From assembly GCA_015501055.1 (NCBI GenBank), contig JADNYV010000133.1, positions 1 through 64,000 of the forward strand: DNA of 64,000 bases, written 5' to 3'. The notes under the pieces are model-generated. The model did no database searches and was not told the DNA's origin. It worked only from the letters and a program-made list of their open reading frames with translations. Below, in pieces: positions 1-11,169 of this stretch (within the stretch, counting starts at the first letter, position 1; each line of letters begins with the position of its first letter). The DNA comes from Mucidula mucida. Lineage: Eukaryota > Basidiomycota > Agaricomycetes > Agaricales > Physalacriaceae. The position numbers and the translations under genes were made by a program.

Positions 1-1893
1 TAACGACCAGGTCCATGCCCGGCCATTCATCGGACGTTCCTTCAACGACACAAGTGTTCCGTCCTATGATTCCTGGCTGACGCATAAGGACGAGCCCTAG
101 CGTTACCAAGACGGCTTTGCCGCCGACTTGGAGTTTGATCTGCTTCCCAACAAAGAGCGTCTTGGGATCGTTCGCCATGTTATCGGTGTATTTCTGGTAC
201 ACCTCCAAAAACGGATCTGGCATCAGGTTCTCCATGATCCCACGCTGCGCTAGAGTCGCTCGATGCAGACAGATGAGGAGTGCGACGAAGCGGCGTTCAT
301 CCTCACAGTCGAGGCCGTCAGGCTCCTTGAGGTTGACCATTGGGAAGGGCTCAGAAACGGCAATGATAGAACGGTCGTAATAGAGTACTTGGATCTCGTT
401 TACTCCAACAAGTAAGCCGAAACAGTGAGAGCGAAAGCCAGCGCTGGAAAGGACCTCGAGCGCATATCGCGCACATTGACGAGAGACCCCGCGTCGAGTT
501 TGCGAATCGTCGGTCGGCTCTGTCATTATGGATGACACTGTCTCTCCACCGGAGGCAACGATGGCGTCAATAGCGCTTCGTGTCTTGGACCTTTTGGCGC
601 TAGGCATGCCGGCTGTAGATTGCGAACCGCGTTTTTTGGTGTTCAGCACGCCGACAGACGACACGCCAGTGCGTTTCTCAAACCTTTCCGAAGCGTCACG
701 AAGGTCCTTCATGTCTCTACGGTCCATGCCATCTACGTAACGAGTCAGAATAATATGGAAAACAACTGCAAAGAGGACGCACAGATGTCCAGGACCGCAT
801 ATGGAGATGTCGAGCCACGATCGAGGACAGTCCGGATGGGCTTCAAGTCGCTGAAGTACTGAGCGTGAGGCCAACCAAAATTGTTCTCTGGTCCTTTTCC
901 GGTCCGCATCGCATTCCCTGAACTCTTCCACAAACCTTGGAAGACACCTAACCCGTCGGGCGAACGTTGGGCATTAGAGCCACGAAGATACTTCTTGTCC
1001 TGGCGATAGCTCCACAACGATTTAGATGTCTCGCTCTTATCGTCTTGGACGAAAATACCCGTGGCGGTGTTGCACATATCCAGGTAGTCATCGTATAACA
1101 GACTTTCATGCTTGATACTCGGTTGGAGGCAGACCTTCTGGTAATTGTTCCGGCACTCGCGATAGGCGTCGTCACACATGACTTCGTTAATGAGGTTGGT
1201 GAATGCATCGTCCTCCCCCCACTCTTTGGGCAGACCAAGCAGAACATGGAGGAAGGTGTCGGTGGGTAAGAAGACGCGAGAGCTTTTTAGGTCTTCATCA
1301 ACGTATAAATCGACGGAATTACGATGATAATGCTCTTTGAAGTCGAATTGGCTCGAAGGACCTCTGTTTCCAGGCGTCTGCACAAGTTTGGGCAGTCCCT
1401 GCGAACTTCGACGAGGAGTAGTTGGTGTGGACAAATCGATGGGGGGCGCGGGCTCTTCGATGAGGAACCCATCGGGAGAGGGTGAGCGAGAGGGCGGAAT
1501 TTGACGAGAAGTTGCAGGACGGGGAATATGAGTCGGGCGCTTCGAAGAAGGATTGGACCTTCGTGGTAGGGTAGGAGGCCGACGGTCCACCGAAGGCCTA
1601 ACTCTGTGTGGTCCGATGGTGGAGCCTAAGGCGGTGGGCAGATTTGGTGTCATCTCAACATGATTAGAATCCGCTTGCGGCCCGATGAGGAGTTCACACC
1701 CGGAGGGTTCGCGGCCTAAGGCGTTACGACGCGCATGCGGCCCGATGACGAGCTCATCTGTAGAGGATTCACGACCTAAGGCGTTCGGCACATTTGGTGT
1801 CTTTTCAACATGATTAGAAGGGAGCGGCCTGATGAGGAGCTCATCTCCCGAGGAAGATTCGGGATCTGAGTCGGGATATGAAGCCTTGGGCAT
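1..1893 (-). CDS. FunK1-type fungal protein kinase, copy A (3' part beyond window)
   Basis: This is the 5' part of a FunK1 fungal-specific kinase; the catalytic-loop exon lies left of the window. Exon 1 is 1893-783, the intron 782-733 (GTGCGT..TAG) and exon 2 runs from 732 off the edge. The start at 1893 is preferred over the in-frame ATG at 1947, because a TATA-like TTTATA lies only about 10-20 bases from the latter. Exon 2 has the family core (LLVG..EIQVLYYDRSIIAV, MENLMPDPFLEVY, MRQPGIIGRNTC). The first 190 or so residues are nearly identical to FunK1-1 in both arms. After VFLPTDTFLHVLLGLPK the rest of exon 1 drops to roughly half identity, and exon 2 rises again, so the gene is a mosaic. 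No frame break is visible. The substrate is unknown; family members are presumed Ser/Thr kinases. The family call is secure. Confidence 0.85.
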
Positions 1894-2200
1894 ATCCGGT
1901 GGCAAAGGCAGGGGGAAAAAGTCGATGAAGAAGAGAAGAGCGTGCATGGCTGCCCGTATTTATATGCAGGACAATTGTTACCAAATTTGGGATACAATGG
2001 ACGCCTGGCCGTCGATCGTGTGGACCAGCTGCGGACAATGGAAGTCGCGTGGACGGTGGCGAAAATGGCTGTGGACAGAATTTCGACAATGACAATCGTT
2101 TGCCAGGAGAGTTTCTGTCACGTGCCCGTGTCCACGTTTGGAAAACAAATGGCGGACGTCGTTCCGCAGTGCGAATTACGACTTGTTTGCTCATCTTCTC
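1894..2200 (-). promoter_or_regulatory. FunK1 promoter module, copy A
   Basis: Read on the minus strand, this holds AAACGTGGACACGGGCACGT, then CATTGT/CCATTGT elements, CCGTCCACGCGACTTCC and a TATA-like box near 1955-1965. It is almost base-for-base the same as the module upstream of FunK1-1 in both arms and recognisably like the one upstream of FunK1-2. Function as a promoter is inferred from position and the TATA box. Confidence 0.6.
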
Positions 2201-2391
2201 TCGTTGAGTCGGTCTACGAAGCTAGACTCGTCGTATATAACGCACGACAATGTCACATTTCTTATCTAAGGCTCTGTCATACCATACCATATTTTTCGAC
2301 TTCAACCACTCCAGACCAATGATAACCGGACAACTAGCAAATTGTATTCTACGCGCAAAACATTACATATAGACATAAACGACAAAATAAT

Positions 2392-2568
2392 TTACCAAAG
2401 CTTCAGCTGTTGACCAGACTTGATAATCTCATCAATCATCTCCGACCAGTCCGCATCCTCGGCGCTCCCAACACCAGCAGCGCCCCTCGTCTTCCTCGCA
2501 CTCTTCTTCTCCCCCGTCTCCTGCTTCTTACCCTGAGCCCATTTACCATCAGCTCCTTCCTTCATCTC
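2392..2568 (-). pseudogene. 3' fragment of mitochondrial DNA polymerase gene
   Basis: The minus strand carries the last 55-60 codons and stop of MIP1 (..[19 protein letters not shown], stop at 2392-2394), followed by the same 3' flank as the full gene at about 10,410-10,640. No polymerase domain is included, so it cannot encode an enzyme. It marks the end of an inverted duplication that carried the MIP1 tail together with the FunK1 gene next to it. Confidence 0.85.
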
Positions 2569-2599
2569 TATCCATGAGGCAAAAGTTCACGTCGTGCAG

Positions 2600-3243
2600 T
2601 GAAGGGAGTGTCAAAAGGCGGACTGGCGCACCCACAAGCCAGCATGCACGAAGATAGAACAAGACCGCCAGAAGCTAGCCGCTGAAACGGGAATCGCTTC
2701 GGCGTACGACGACGTGCAGGCCTGGCTGGAGTATTACAATACGCCACTCAAGAACTGCGCTATCGCGTCGTATCGTCTTGCAGAAACGCCCCACATGGAG
2801 AAGGACGCCATATTAATGGTCGCGATCTCTTACGATGGGCGTGATTCACGCCCACACAGGAAGTTCAAGGTCGAGAACGTGAGCCGCGTCGGTCGCCAGC
2901 ATTTCGGGCCTAGGGTGTTTGGCATGCTCTCCGGTGAAGCTGACCGCCACCAATACGAAGCCACGTTGCATACGGCGTCACCATCGTTCTCGATTGATAA
3001 AGATTTTGGTGAGGCAGCATTGGTTCATGCTTTTCCGGGAGTACGTCGACACTGGCTCAAAGATGAATATCTGTTGTGGCAGATTGGAAGGGTTCGATCG
3101 ATGCTGTTGCGAAGGTTGGACTCATGACAAGAGACGCGTGGTGGGTGTCATTTACTCGAAGCGTCTACTTCATATTTCTCAATTTCGCCATGCAGGATGA
3201 CTTTAGGGAGGCAGAGTCCAATGATTTGGGCTCGTCGAACTAA
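2600..3243 (+). pseudogene. MYND-finger protein gene, copy 1, truncated and frameshifted
   Basis: The reading frame opens with the second half of a MYND zinc finger (CQKADWRTHKPAC at about 2600-2640) and continues with ASAYDDVQAWLEYYNTPLKN and RLAETPHMEKDA. A TGA lies directly upstream in frame, so the first finger half must be in another exon or lost. Compared with the second copy at 63,106-63,804, this copy has lost sequence near 2,970-3,010 and shifts frame; the matching frame resumes as VRQHWFMLFREYVDTGSKM. A final short exon (3191-3243, DDFREAESNDLGSSN) is preserved after a CAG acceptor. MYND fingers bind proline-rich partners; the role here is unknown. Confidence 0.6.
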
Positions 3244-3455
3244 GCAATATGCAGAGCACTGCCGTATTTATGTGTAACATTATGTGGCGCTCTTCAAATT
3301 CACTTGTTTTTGACATAGTCCGAAAGAGTGAAGATCGCGAAGGGCTCATGTCCCTACCGATTCCCCACACCCGCGAAATTGATCAAAACACCATCCTCAT
3401 GGTGTTACTTGTGAGCAACTTTCGCAAGTTGGAAAAGTAGAGCAGTTCAATAATG

Positions 3456-3579
3456 TTAAAACAAGCAATCGCCAGTATACTCCAAACAGTCATAGAGAGC
3501 CGAAGCAAAGGCTCCAGCACCAGGGCTCAAGTAGACGGTCCTAATGAACATGTTGAAGCCAGCAACATCCAGGGGGTTA
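3456..3579 (-). other. Unrecognised last-exon-like reading frame
   Basis: On the minus strand a short open frame reads NPLDVAGFNMFIRTVYLSPG and ends at a TAA (3456-3458). It looks like protein sequence but has no ATG or clear splice acceptor and I do not recognise the family. It may be a gene fragment left between the MYND relic and the cyclophilin gene. Confidence 0.2.
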
Positions 3580-3708
3580 GGTCATGGATCAATTAAGCTA
3601 TATCGCTGTCTTTGCATGTCTGTGATTCCTCGGGTCAGCCTTTCATCTTACACGGTCCGCCTATCATCGTCGAGAAATACCAAATAGCATTCCAAGAATC
3701 ATCAACCT

Positions 3709-6095
3709 CTACTCAACATCAATATTCACAATCTTAATATCCTCAAACGGCTTATCCCCCTTATTCGTCTTCACATTCTCAATCGCATGCACAACCTCCA
3801 GCCCCGAAATCACCCTCCCAAAGATTGTATGCTTCTTATCCAACCACGGCGTCGTCGTGGTCGTAATGAAAAACTGCGACCCGTTCGTTCCCGGACCGGC
3901 ATTCGCCATGCTCACAGTATAAGGCCTGCCCACAACGCATCAGTCAGGTCAACCACACACAAGGAAAGGGGAAGGAAACGCACCTATCGTGCCGCAAATC
4001 GTCCGAAAACTCATCCTCAAACTCGCGCCCCCAGATCGAGTCCCCGCCCGTCCCGTCCCCGAGCGGGTCGCCCGTCTGGATCATAAACTTGGGAATAACG
4101 CGGTGGAAGATCACGCCCTCAAAGTAGCCGCTCCGCGAGTGGCCGACAAAGTTCTCCACGGCCTTGGGCGCCTGTTGCGGGAACAGGCGCATGTGAATGT
4201 CGCCGAGTGTCGTGTGCATTGTCGCCGAGTTGGCGAGGGGCGATGGGCCGTTGGATGCAATGGGCGCAGCAGATGCGATTTCTGTTCCTCACGTGTGGGA
4301 CGCTCGTTGAATACGTCTCGTTCGCCTTCTTTGTTGTCACTGATCAAGGTTGTAGATATGAACAAAAGAATGAAAGGTAGGACACATACGGTTCCGAGCG
4401 TGTGAAGATGTAGAAGCGAGGGCGCTTGTAAGCCGTGCAGAACATGTTAGGATCTCTCTGCGCTTTATCTGCCAAGATAGGATTGGCAGACGCAGCCATG
4501 GCCTGATATCAATAATAAGCGCCCGATCATGGAGATCACTCGAAGTATTCATACCATTGTCGTCACAGACCGTTTAGCAGGCGCACCCTGATAGATGCTG
4601 ATGTTCAAGAAACGAATGGCTTCATCCTTGCCCAGGAGGCGCACGACGCGGTTAGTTACGATGTTGAGGACTGTGCATTTCTAAATGAAACCAGCTCCAT
4701 CGAAAGGAAGAGAAGCGAGCGCACCTTTGATTCCAAGCAGCGACGGATACAGAATGAATGCGCCACTCTCGTCCCAAACGGCGTTGCTCCAATGTCCAGG
4801 AATGAGTCCGTCTGGACCAGGCAACTCGAGCTCACGCTCCGTCGCCAATCGCCTCCCAAACTCCATGTCTTCGACTTTGTACACGGCAGTGCCTGCCTGC
4901 TGCATCTCCTGAATGGCAGTTAAAGACTCGTCATATTTCCTGGTGAGCTTTCCGCTAAGGAATGAAAAAACTCGAATTTGTCTGTCAGGAAGGGAGAAGG
5001 TGACAAAAGAGGAAGAGTCTGGAGAGAGCGTGATGCATGTGGGTATGGATTTAGACTGGGTGATAGTGAGATGGATGAGCAGTAGGCTGTGATAAAAGCA
5101 ACCTTTTTGAATTCATACAAGTCTGTCTCACTTTTGAACGACCACATCCCGAGACGTTCTTGGGTAAAGTGAATGGTTCAATCGGCTGCCAATATTCAAT
5201 AAAGCCGCCTTGATCCGCCGAGATGACAGTGTCATGTCGGTCGCTGTACTGATGAAGCATCAGTTGGCAGCTCAGGAAAGGCAGAGAACGCGCGCACTGT
5301 CATGACATGCACGGGGAAACGATGCAAATTCTCAACGGTTTCCAAAGGTGTGTTGGCTCCTCTGCCGTCGTATAGTCTGATGACGCCAGAAGTCGAATCT
5401 GCAACGGCCAATATGCCTTGGGCCTGGCCGCGCCTGTGTACCCAGCAGCATGAGCGTGGTTTGAAGCCAAGGTTGATAATGTTGATCATATCTGTTACGC
5501 GTCAATAATTTTGGGAAAACCAACGATGCCTTTCATACCGAAATTGACGACGTCGAAGACTTTGGCAGTTCCATCATCAGACACGGTGGCAAAGAGCTGA
5601 CCATCTGCGCTGGCAGAGACAGAGATTACGGGGGTTACATGAGCGCGATAATGCTTGACGAATTCAATGCCGTTGTCCTGCTTTTTCCACAACTTGAGGT
5701 GTCCATCAACAGACGTTGTAATAATGAAGTCGGTTCTACGCAGCGGATTAGAATGCGACTTGGATGCTCAGCGTAAGCTTACTTTGTTACAACAACAAAA
5801 TTGACGGTGTCACGGTGCATAAAGCTCTTGTAGTACTGGTCGGTATTTGGCAGATGCTCCAAGTAGAGCTTTTCATGGGGTAGAACTAACAAAATGGTTC
5901 TGTGTCCCTTGAGGCTCAAAATGGAGTAAATGAGATGGTAGACGCACCTTTTCGTTTCTTTTTGAGTCCACCTTGCTCGCCAGCGGGCATCGGCATGGGA
6001 CCAACATCGTCGTCGCTGTCATCACCGTTTTCAGCGCTCTCAGGCTTGTCGTCGTCGCCGCCGCGGGGCCGCTTTCCGAGGACTGGATCTGCCAT
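3709..6095 (-). CDS. WD40-repeat peptidyl-prolyl cis-trans isomerase (PPWD1 / Cyp-WD type)
   Basis: This is a nuclear, spliceosome-associated type of cyclophilin. The start [20 protein letters not shown] at 6095 gives an acidic/basic N terminus. Next come WD40 repeats ([52 protein letters not shown]). The C-terminal cyclophilin domain (about 160 residues) has [34 protein letters not shown] and FGRV, including the catalytic Arg and the Trp/His of the active site. At least seven short introns fit GT..AG. Near 4,280 the frame breaks: [15 protein letters not shown] must continue as [11 protein letters not shown] but one A is missing from an AAA run. Elsewhere the gene is well conserved, so a sequencing indel is as likely as real loss. 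It is divergent from MIP1. Confidence 0.9.
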
Positions 6096-6234
6096 GCTGG
6101 TCGAGGTTCAAGTTTATGCTTGTCAACGCCGAACAAAGTAAACAAACGCGATAAGATTAGGCCGGAAGCGTGTTTTTCACGCGCACCATTCGCTCCATTC
6201 TCCATCACGCCAAATGCGCCGAACTGTTCAACGA
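6096..6234. promoter_or_regulatory. Short divergent promoter between cyclophilin and MIP1 genes
   Basis: Only about 115-140 bases separate the ATG of the minus-strand cyclophilin gene (6095) from the first plausible MIP1 coding sequence (6211 or 6235). No TATA box is evident. The two genes probably share one bidirectional promoter; this is inferred from spacing alone. Confidence 0.45.
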
Positions 6235-9200
6235 CTCAAAGAAGTTACCTGACTTTTGAGTACCGTTACCCACGCGAAATCGAACCCGAACCCGATTACA
6301 GCTTAACATTTCATGATGTGCACGAAAGAATTACGCCAGAGGACTACGAAAGGCTGTATGCGAAGGACATTGAGCCAACGCTCAAGAGGAAGTCGTTTAT
6401 TACAGTGCCCAAGAAGGTAGAGCACAAGAAGGTCCCAAAATATGGCAAGTAGTCCACTAAAACAACATACCCACCTTACTTTTCTTGCAGAGCAACGAAA
6501 CGCGCTCGGAGTACAGATGTTGTCGCAGAAACTGCATCACCAGGTCTTCAAAAACTGCTCCTTCAGTCCTCCACCCAAAATCTACACAAACATCGCCCTC
6601 GAACACCTTGCCGCCCACCAACTCGATCCCAGTCAATCCTCAAACTTACCCTCCACCGAATTCACCTTGCCTCCTCTGCAAGGTAACAACCTCCTCGACC
6701 ACTTTTATCACCTCGGCCAGAACGACGCATCTCCTTACTATGGCATGGCCGTATGTTTGCCGACTGCGACTTGCCTCCCCAACCAGAAAACTTTGACATT
6801 CAGGCCGGCTGGACAAGGTATATTTACAACGAGGATGGTTCTAGCTACTCTGAACACGTCCTTTACCCCCACCTAGACGGCCTTCCATCCGAAACCATGC
6901 TCTGTTTCGATGTCGAGACACTGCCCAACTACCATAAATATCCCATCATGGCGTGCGCCGCTTCAGAGCACGCGTGGTATGTCTGGATATCGCCGTGGCT
7001 TCTAGACCCCTCCTCTACCGCTCCGGAGCAACTCATTCCTCTTGGCCCTCCAAATGAATGTCGCGTCATCGTCGGTCACAATGTCTCTTACGATCGCGCT
7101 CGTATCCTCGAAGAATACCATATCAATGGCACCAAGAACCGTTTCCTTGACACGATGGCGCTGCATGTGGCCGTCAAGGGTATTTCATCTCATCAACGTC
7201 CTGCTTGGATGAAGCATCGCAAGAATAAAGAAGAGGACAAACAGCGGCGAGAGGAAGCTGTGGAGGCTATAGTCACCATGCTTCAGGACATCCAAGAGCA
7301 GTTGAACGATATGCATAAACAGGCACAGAGTGGGACACCTGCCGATGAAGAGAAGCGCGCCCAGCTCACGCGTCTTTGGCAGGATCTCCAAGAATCGTTG
7401 CCTATTTTACAGACATCTCTCGAGTCCGACACATTTACTCCTGGGCCGCCTCCAAGCAGCGCTGAGGAAAGCGATGAAGTCGGGCCAAAGAGTTGGGAAG
7501 ATCTCACTGCCATGAATTCCCTTGTCGATGTGGCCAAGCTCTATTGCAACATCGACATTTCCAAAGAAATTCGCGGCGACTTCATGACCTCTACTCCGGA
7601 AGAGATCCTCGCAAACATCAATGACTACCTCAACTATTGCGCCTCGGACGTCCGCGTCACTCACCAGGTCTTTAAGAAGGTCCTGCCGGGTTTCAAGAAA
7701 GCTGTCCGCACCCCGTGAGCTTCGCTGGGATGCTCACGATGGGAAGTGGATTTCTGCCCGTTAATGAGCAGTGGGAGGGTTACTTGGAGAAAGCGGAAGC
7801 GATCTGGAATAGATTGGAAAGAGGTGTCAAGGACGGATTAGAGTCTCTTGCGAGAGCCGCATTGGCATCCTTCAAAATGGACGACCCGAATCAGTTCGAC
7901 GACGATCCTTGGCTGAGTCAATTAGACTGGTCTCCAAAAGCCGTTGGGAAAACTCGTGGTCTTTCGGAGCCTAACTCGGAAGCCGATGTTGATGTACGTT
8001 GCATTGTCTGTTTTCTGCACTCTTGTTCATCGTTTTCCGAAGGGGAACAACTAGCCGCTGGTGATGTACGTTGTATTTCTCTTTTCTTCACTCTTGTTCA
8101 TTGTCTCAGGATGTAGCGCCGAAGGAGGAAAAACCAGGCGACCCCATCTGGTACTCCGAAATTCTCAGAGATCCACTTTCCAAAAAGTCGTTCGAGCGTC
8201 ATCTTCCTCTGCTACTTCAGCTGTCATATAAAGGGAAACCTCTGTTATATACACCCAAGGAGAAATGGCATTACATGTCGCCGGGTGACGATGGTGAATT
8301 ACAAGTTACCCGCCTTCCTACCTCCAAAAAGGGCATGAAAACGTCTTCCGTTCTCAGTTCCCGTCACGCGTTGATCCTGCTCAACAGTGGAGAGATGGAT
8401 TCATGCGATATCGAGCTGGCCAAGGATCTTTGCACTGACGAAGCTCCTTCTGATAAGATTCTCGATTTGGCCAAATCCGTGCTAGAGCGAGGTCGGACTT
8501 CTGAAGACGCTTGGAGTAGCCAATTGGACTGGAAGGAGACTGATACAGACATCAGCGAGGACTGCGCTCCAAAGGCGAAACGAAAGACCAAGCCGAGAGT
8601 TTTGAAGCCGCCTTCGGTTTATTGGCCCAAATGGTTCTGGGATCTGACGAGACCGAAGAAAGGCATGCCGCCGGGCTCTCTAGATATCACGATGAAGAAT
8701 CGCTTCGCTCCCCTATTCCTCAAACTGACATGGCACGGTCACCCCGTTTACCATTCCCGCGAACACGGTTGGACATTCCGCGTTCCGACCCCTGCTGATG
8801 GCTTGCCTCTCGACAAGTTCAAGCATCTGAAGCCCCTCAGCTTCCTCGACGATGCGGACGCAAAGCTCGAAGCACTCTTAAAGAACGGATACACATTCTA
8901 CAAACTCCCCCACAAGGACGGCGAGACGGCCAATGTTGGGAGTCCGCTTGCGAAGAGTTTCTTTGGCTATGCGTCTGACGGTACCCTCCGCAGTGGTGCT
9001 GGGGAAGCAGCGAAAGAGATGGTCGACGTCGGCGTGCAGTGCAGCTACTGGGTCAGTGCGCGCGATCGTATTATCAACCAGATGGTGGGGTGGCAGGATC
9101 TCAAGGGCAAGAAGTGGGACATGGGCTTTCCCGCTGAGCAAGATCCTGCGACGCTGACGGACGGCGAGCTGCCCAAGAAGTGGGGTATGATTATTCCTCA

Positions 9201-10579
9201 AGTCATTACCATGGGCACCGTCACGCGTCGTGCTATCGAGAAGACGTGGCTGACCGCTAGTAATGCCAAGAAGAATCGGCTTGGGTCGGAGCTGAAAGCA
9301 ATGGTGCGAGCACCGCCTGGATACTCGATCGTCGGCGCAGACGTGGACTCTGAGGAGCTGTGGATTTCGAGTTGTATGGGCGACGCTCAGTTTGGGCTGC
9401 ATGGCGCTACTGCGATTGGCTGGATGACGCTCGAGGGTACCAAGTCTGCGGGTACCGATCTCCATTCTAAGACGGCTGGCATCCTAGGTATTTCGCGTGA
9501 CCAGGCCAAGGTGTTCAACTACTCGCGTATCTACGGTGCTGGGATGCGGCATGCGATGACCCTTCTGCAGCAGAGTAACTCAAATTTATTGCCCGAGGAT
9601 GCTCAAAAGCTCGCGCAGAATCTGTACACGTCGACCAAGGGCAAAAACACTCATCGGACCGAATTGTTTGGGAGGAAGTTTTGGTACGGTGGGACGGAGA
9701 GTTTTGTCTTCAACAAGCTTGAGGAGATTGCGCTGTCTGACGCGCCGCAGACGCCTGCGTTGGGCTGTGGGGTGACTCATGCTCTATCGAAAGCCAATCT
9801 CCCTCAAGGCTTCGGGTCAGATTACATGCCTTCCAGGATCAACTGGGTCGTGCAGTCCTCCGGTGTCGATTACCTCCATCTCCTGATCGTCTCCATGAAT
9901 CATCTTATCGACAAGTACAAGATTAACGCGCGGTATCTCATCTCGGTGCACGACGAGCTGCGCTATCTGGTCAAAGACGAAGACCGCTACCGCGCCGCGC
10001 TCGCGCTGCAGATTGCGAATCTGTGGACACGGAGCATGTTGCGTATCGGTTGGGGATGGACAATCTTCCGCAGGGCGTCGCGTTCTTCTCCGCCGTGGAC
10101 GTGGACCATGTACTCCGGAAGGAGGTCGACATGCCGTGTGTGACGCCTTCGCAGCCCAATCCCATTCCCCCGGGCGAGTCGTTTGACATTAGGCAGCTTT
10201 TGATGAAACGAACGGGGGGTCGCTCTGGGCGGACGGGCACCCGATGGAAGGGCCGCTAGATGAGCTGGAGTCTATCTTCTTGACGTTTGGGTTCCCTGAG
10301 CCGGATTATTTGGCGCATCGCGCGCCGAACGCGGCGTGGCTCCGCGCGCAGGCGACGAATGACTTGAACGAGATTAAGCATCTGGATAAGCAGGTTAAGG
10401 AAGAAGCTGCTGGTAAGCGGGCTAAGGGTAAGAAGCAGAAGAAGGAGAAGGAGATGGGGGAGAAGAAGAGTGTGAGGAAGACGAGGAGCGCTGCTGGTGT
10501 TGGGAGCGCCGAGGATGCGGACTGGTCGGAGATGATTGATGAGATTATAAAGTCTGGTCAACAGCTGAAGCTTTGGTAA
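6211..10579 (+). CDS. MIP1: Mitochondrial DNA polymerase gamma catalytic subunit
   Basis: This is the family A polymerase that replicates mitochondrial DNA. Exonuclease motifs are [10 protein letters not shown] (about 6,900), [11 protein letters not shown] (7,077) and [13 protein letters not shown] (7,636). Polymerase motifs are [14 protein letters not shown] (about 9,340), [17 protein letters not shown] (9,498) and [11 protein letters not shown] (9,945). A Lys-rich tail ([13 protein letters not shown]) ends at LKLW. The N terminus is uncertain: [11 protein letters not shown] at 6211 looks like a mitochondrial presequence but is out of frame with the next exon. One intron (about 6,432-6,489) appears to use a GC donor (G|GCAAGT); another is at about 7,993-8,109. 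Single missing bases break frame near 6,752, 7,703, 10,042 and 10,213, each inside conserved sequence. Since the gene is essential, these may be sequencing errors. Confidence 0.93.
7984..8103 (+). repeat. Tandem duplication inside a MIP1 intron
   Basis: GATGTACGTTGCATTGTCTG..CACTCTTGTTCAT at about 7,987-8,030 recurs as GATGTACGTTGTATTTCTCT..CACTCTTGTTCAT at about 8,063-8,100. Each copy carries the same GTACGTTG donor-like start, so the intron may have two competing donors. Confidence 0.6.
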
Positions 10580-11169
10580 ATTATTTTGTCGTTTATGTTT
10601 ATATGTTATGTTTTGCGCGTAGAATACAATTTGCTAGTCGTTCCGCTTTGGATTGGTTGAAGTTGAAAAGTTTGGTAGACAGAGCCATACACTTTGCACG
10701 GTGCAGAATTTAGTTCATGTCAAACCCTCAGTTAAACAGTAAACCAAATATTCCTTTTTGCACTGGAAAAACATGCAAGTTATCCTTTTATACAATTATT
10801 CTTTGTCTTTGGCCAAATCTAAGTTTTATCTGAGTGGTTTGATGGCTGCCAAATTTTATGTTTGGCAGTGGTGATCATCAATTTGGCCAGAGACAAAGGC
10901 AAGTTTGTGCATTGGCCGAGTGCTCTACCAAAAGGGATTTTTTGGCATTCTGTTTGGCGGCACATTTGGCACACACTATTGTTTGCGCCCCGCGTAGTGA
11001 TAGCGGCATTGTTGTTCCGCTTTAGATTGGTTGAAGTTGTAAAATCTAATAGACAAAGCCATAGCTCAAAAATTGACATTGTCGTGCGTTATCTAGGACG
11101 AGTCCAGTCTCGTAGAGCGACTCAACGAGAGAAGATGGGGAAAAAATAAAGCACGAGTCATAGCGCGCA
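10580..11169. other. MIP1 3' flank with an inserted segment between direct repeats
   Basis: No gene is seen. GTTCCGCTTTGGATTGG..TAGACAGAGCCATA (about 10,639-10,690) recurs as GTTCCGCTTTAGATTGG..TAGACAAAGCCATA (about 11,013-11,063). At the copy A locus (about 2,200-2,340) only one such unit is present. So about 375 bases, rich in TTTGGC/GCCAAA, are inserted or duplicated here. The outer edge of the inverted arm (about 10,842) lies inside this segment. Confidence 0.5.

Noticed and set aside
5973..6452. Long plus-strand frame from 5973 as the MIP1 N terminus
   Set aside because: Its first 40 codons are antisense to the first exon of the cyclophilin gene; only the part after about 6,235 looks like real coding sequence.
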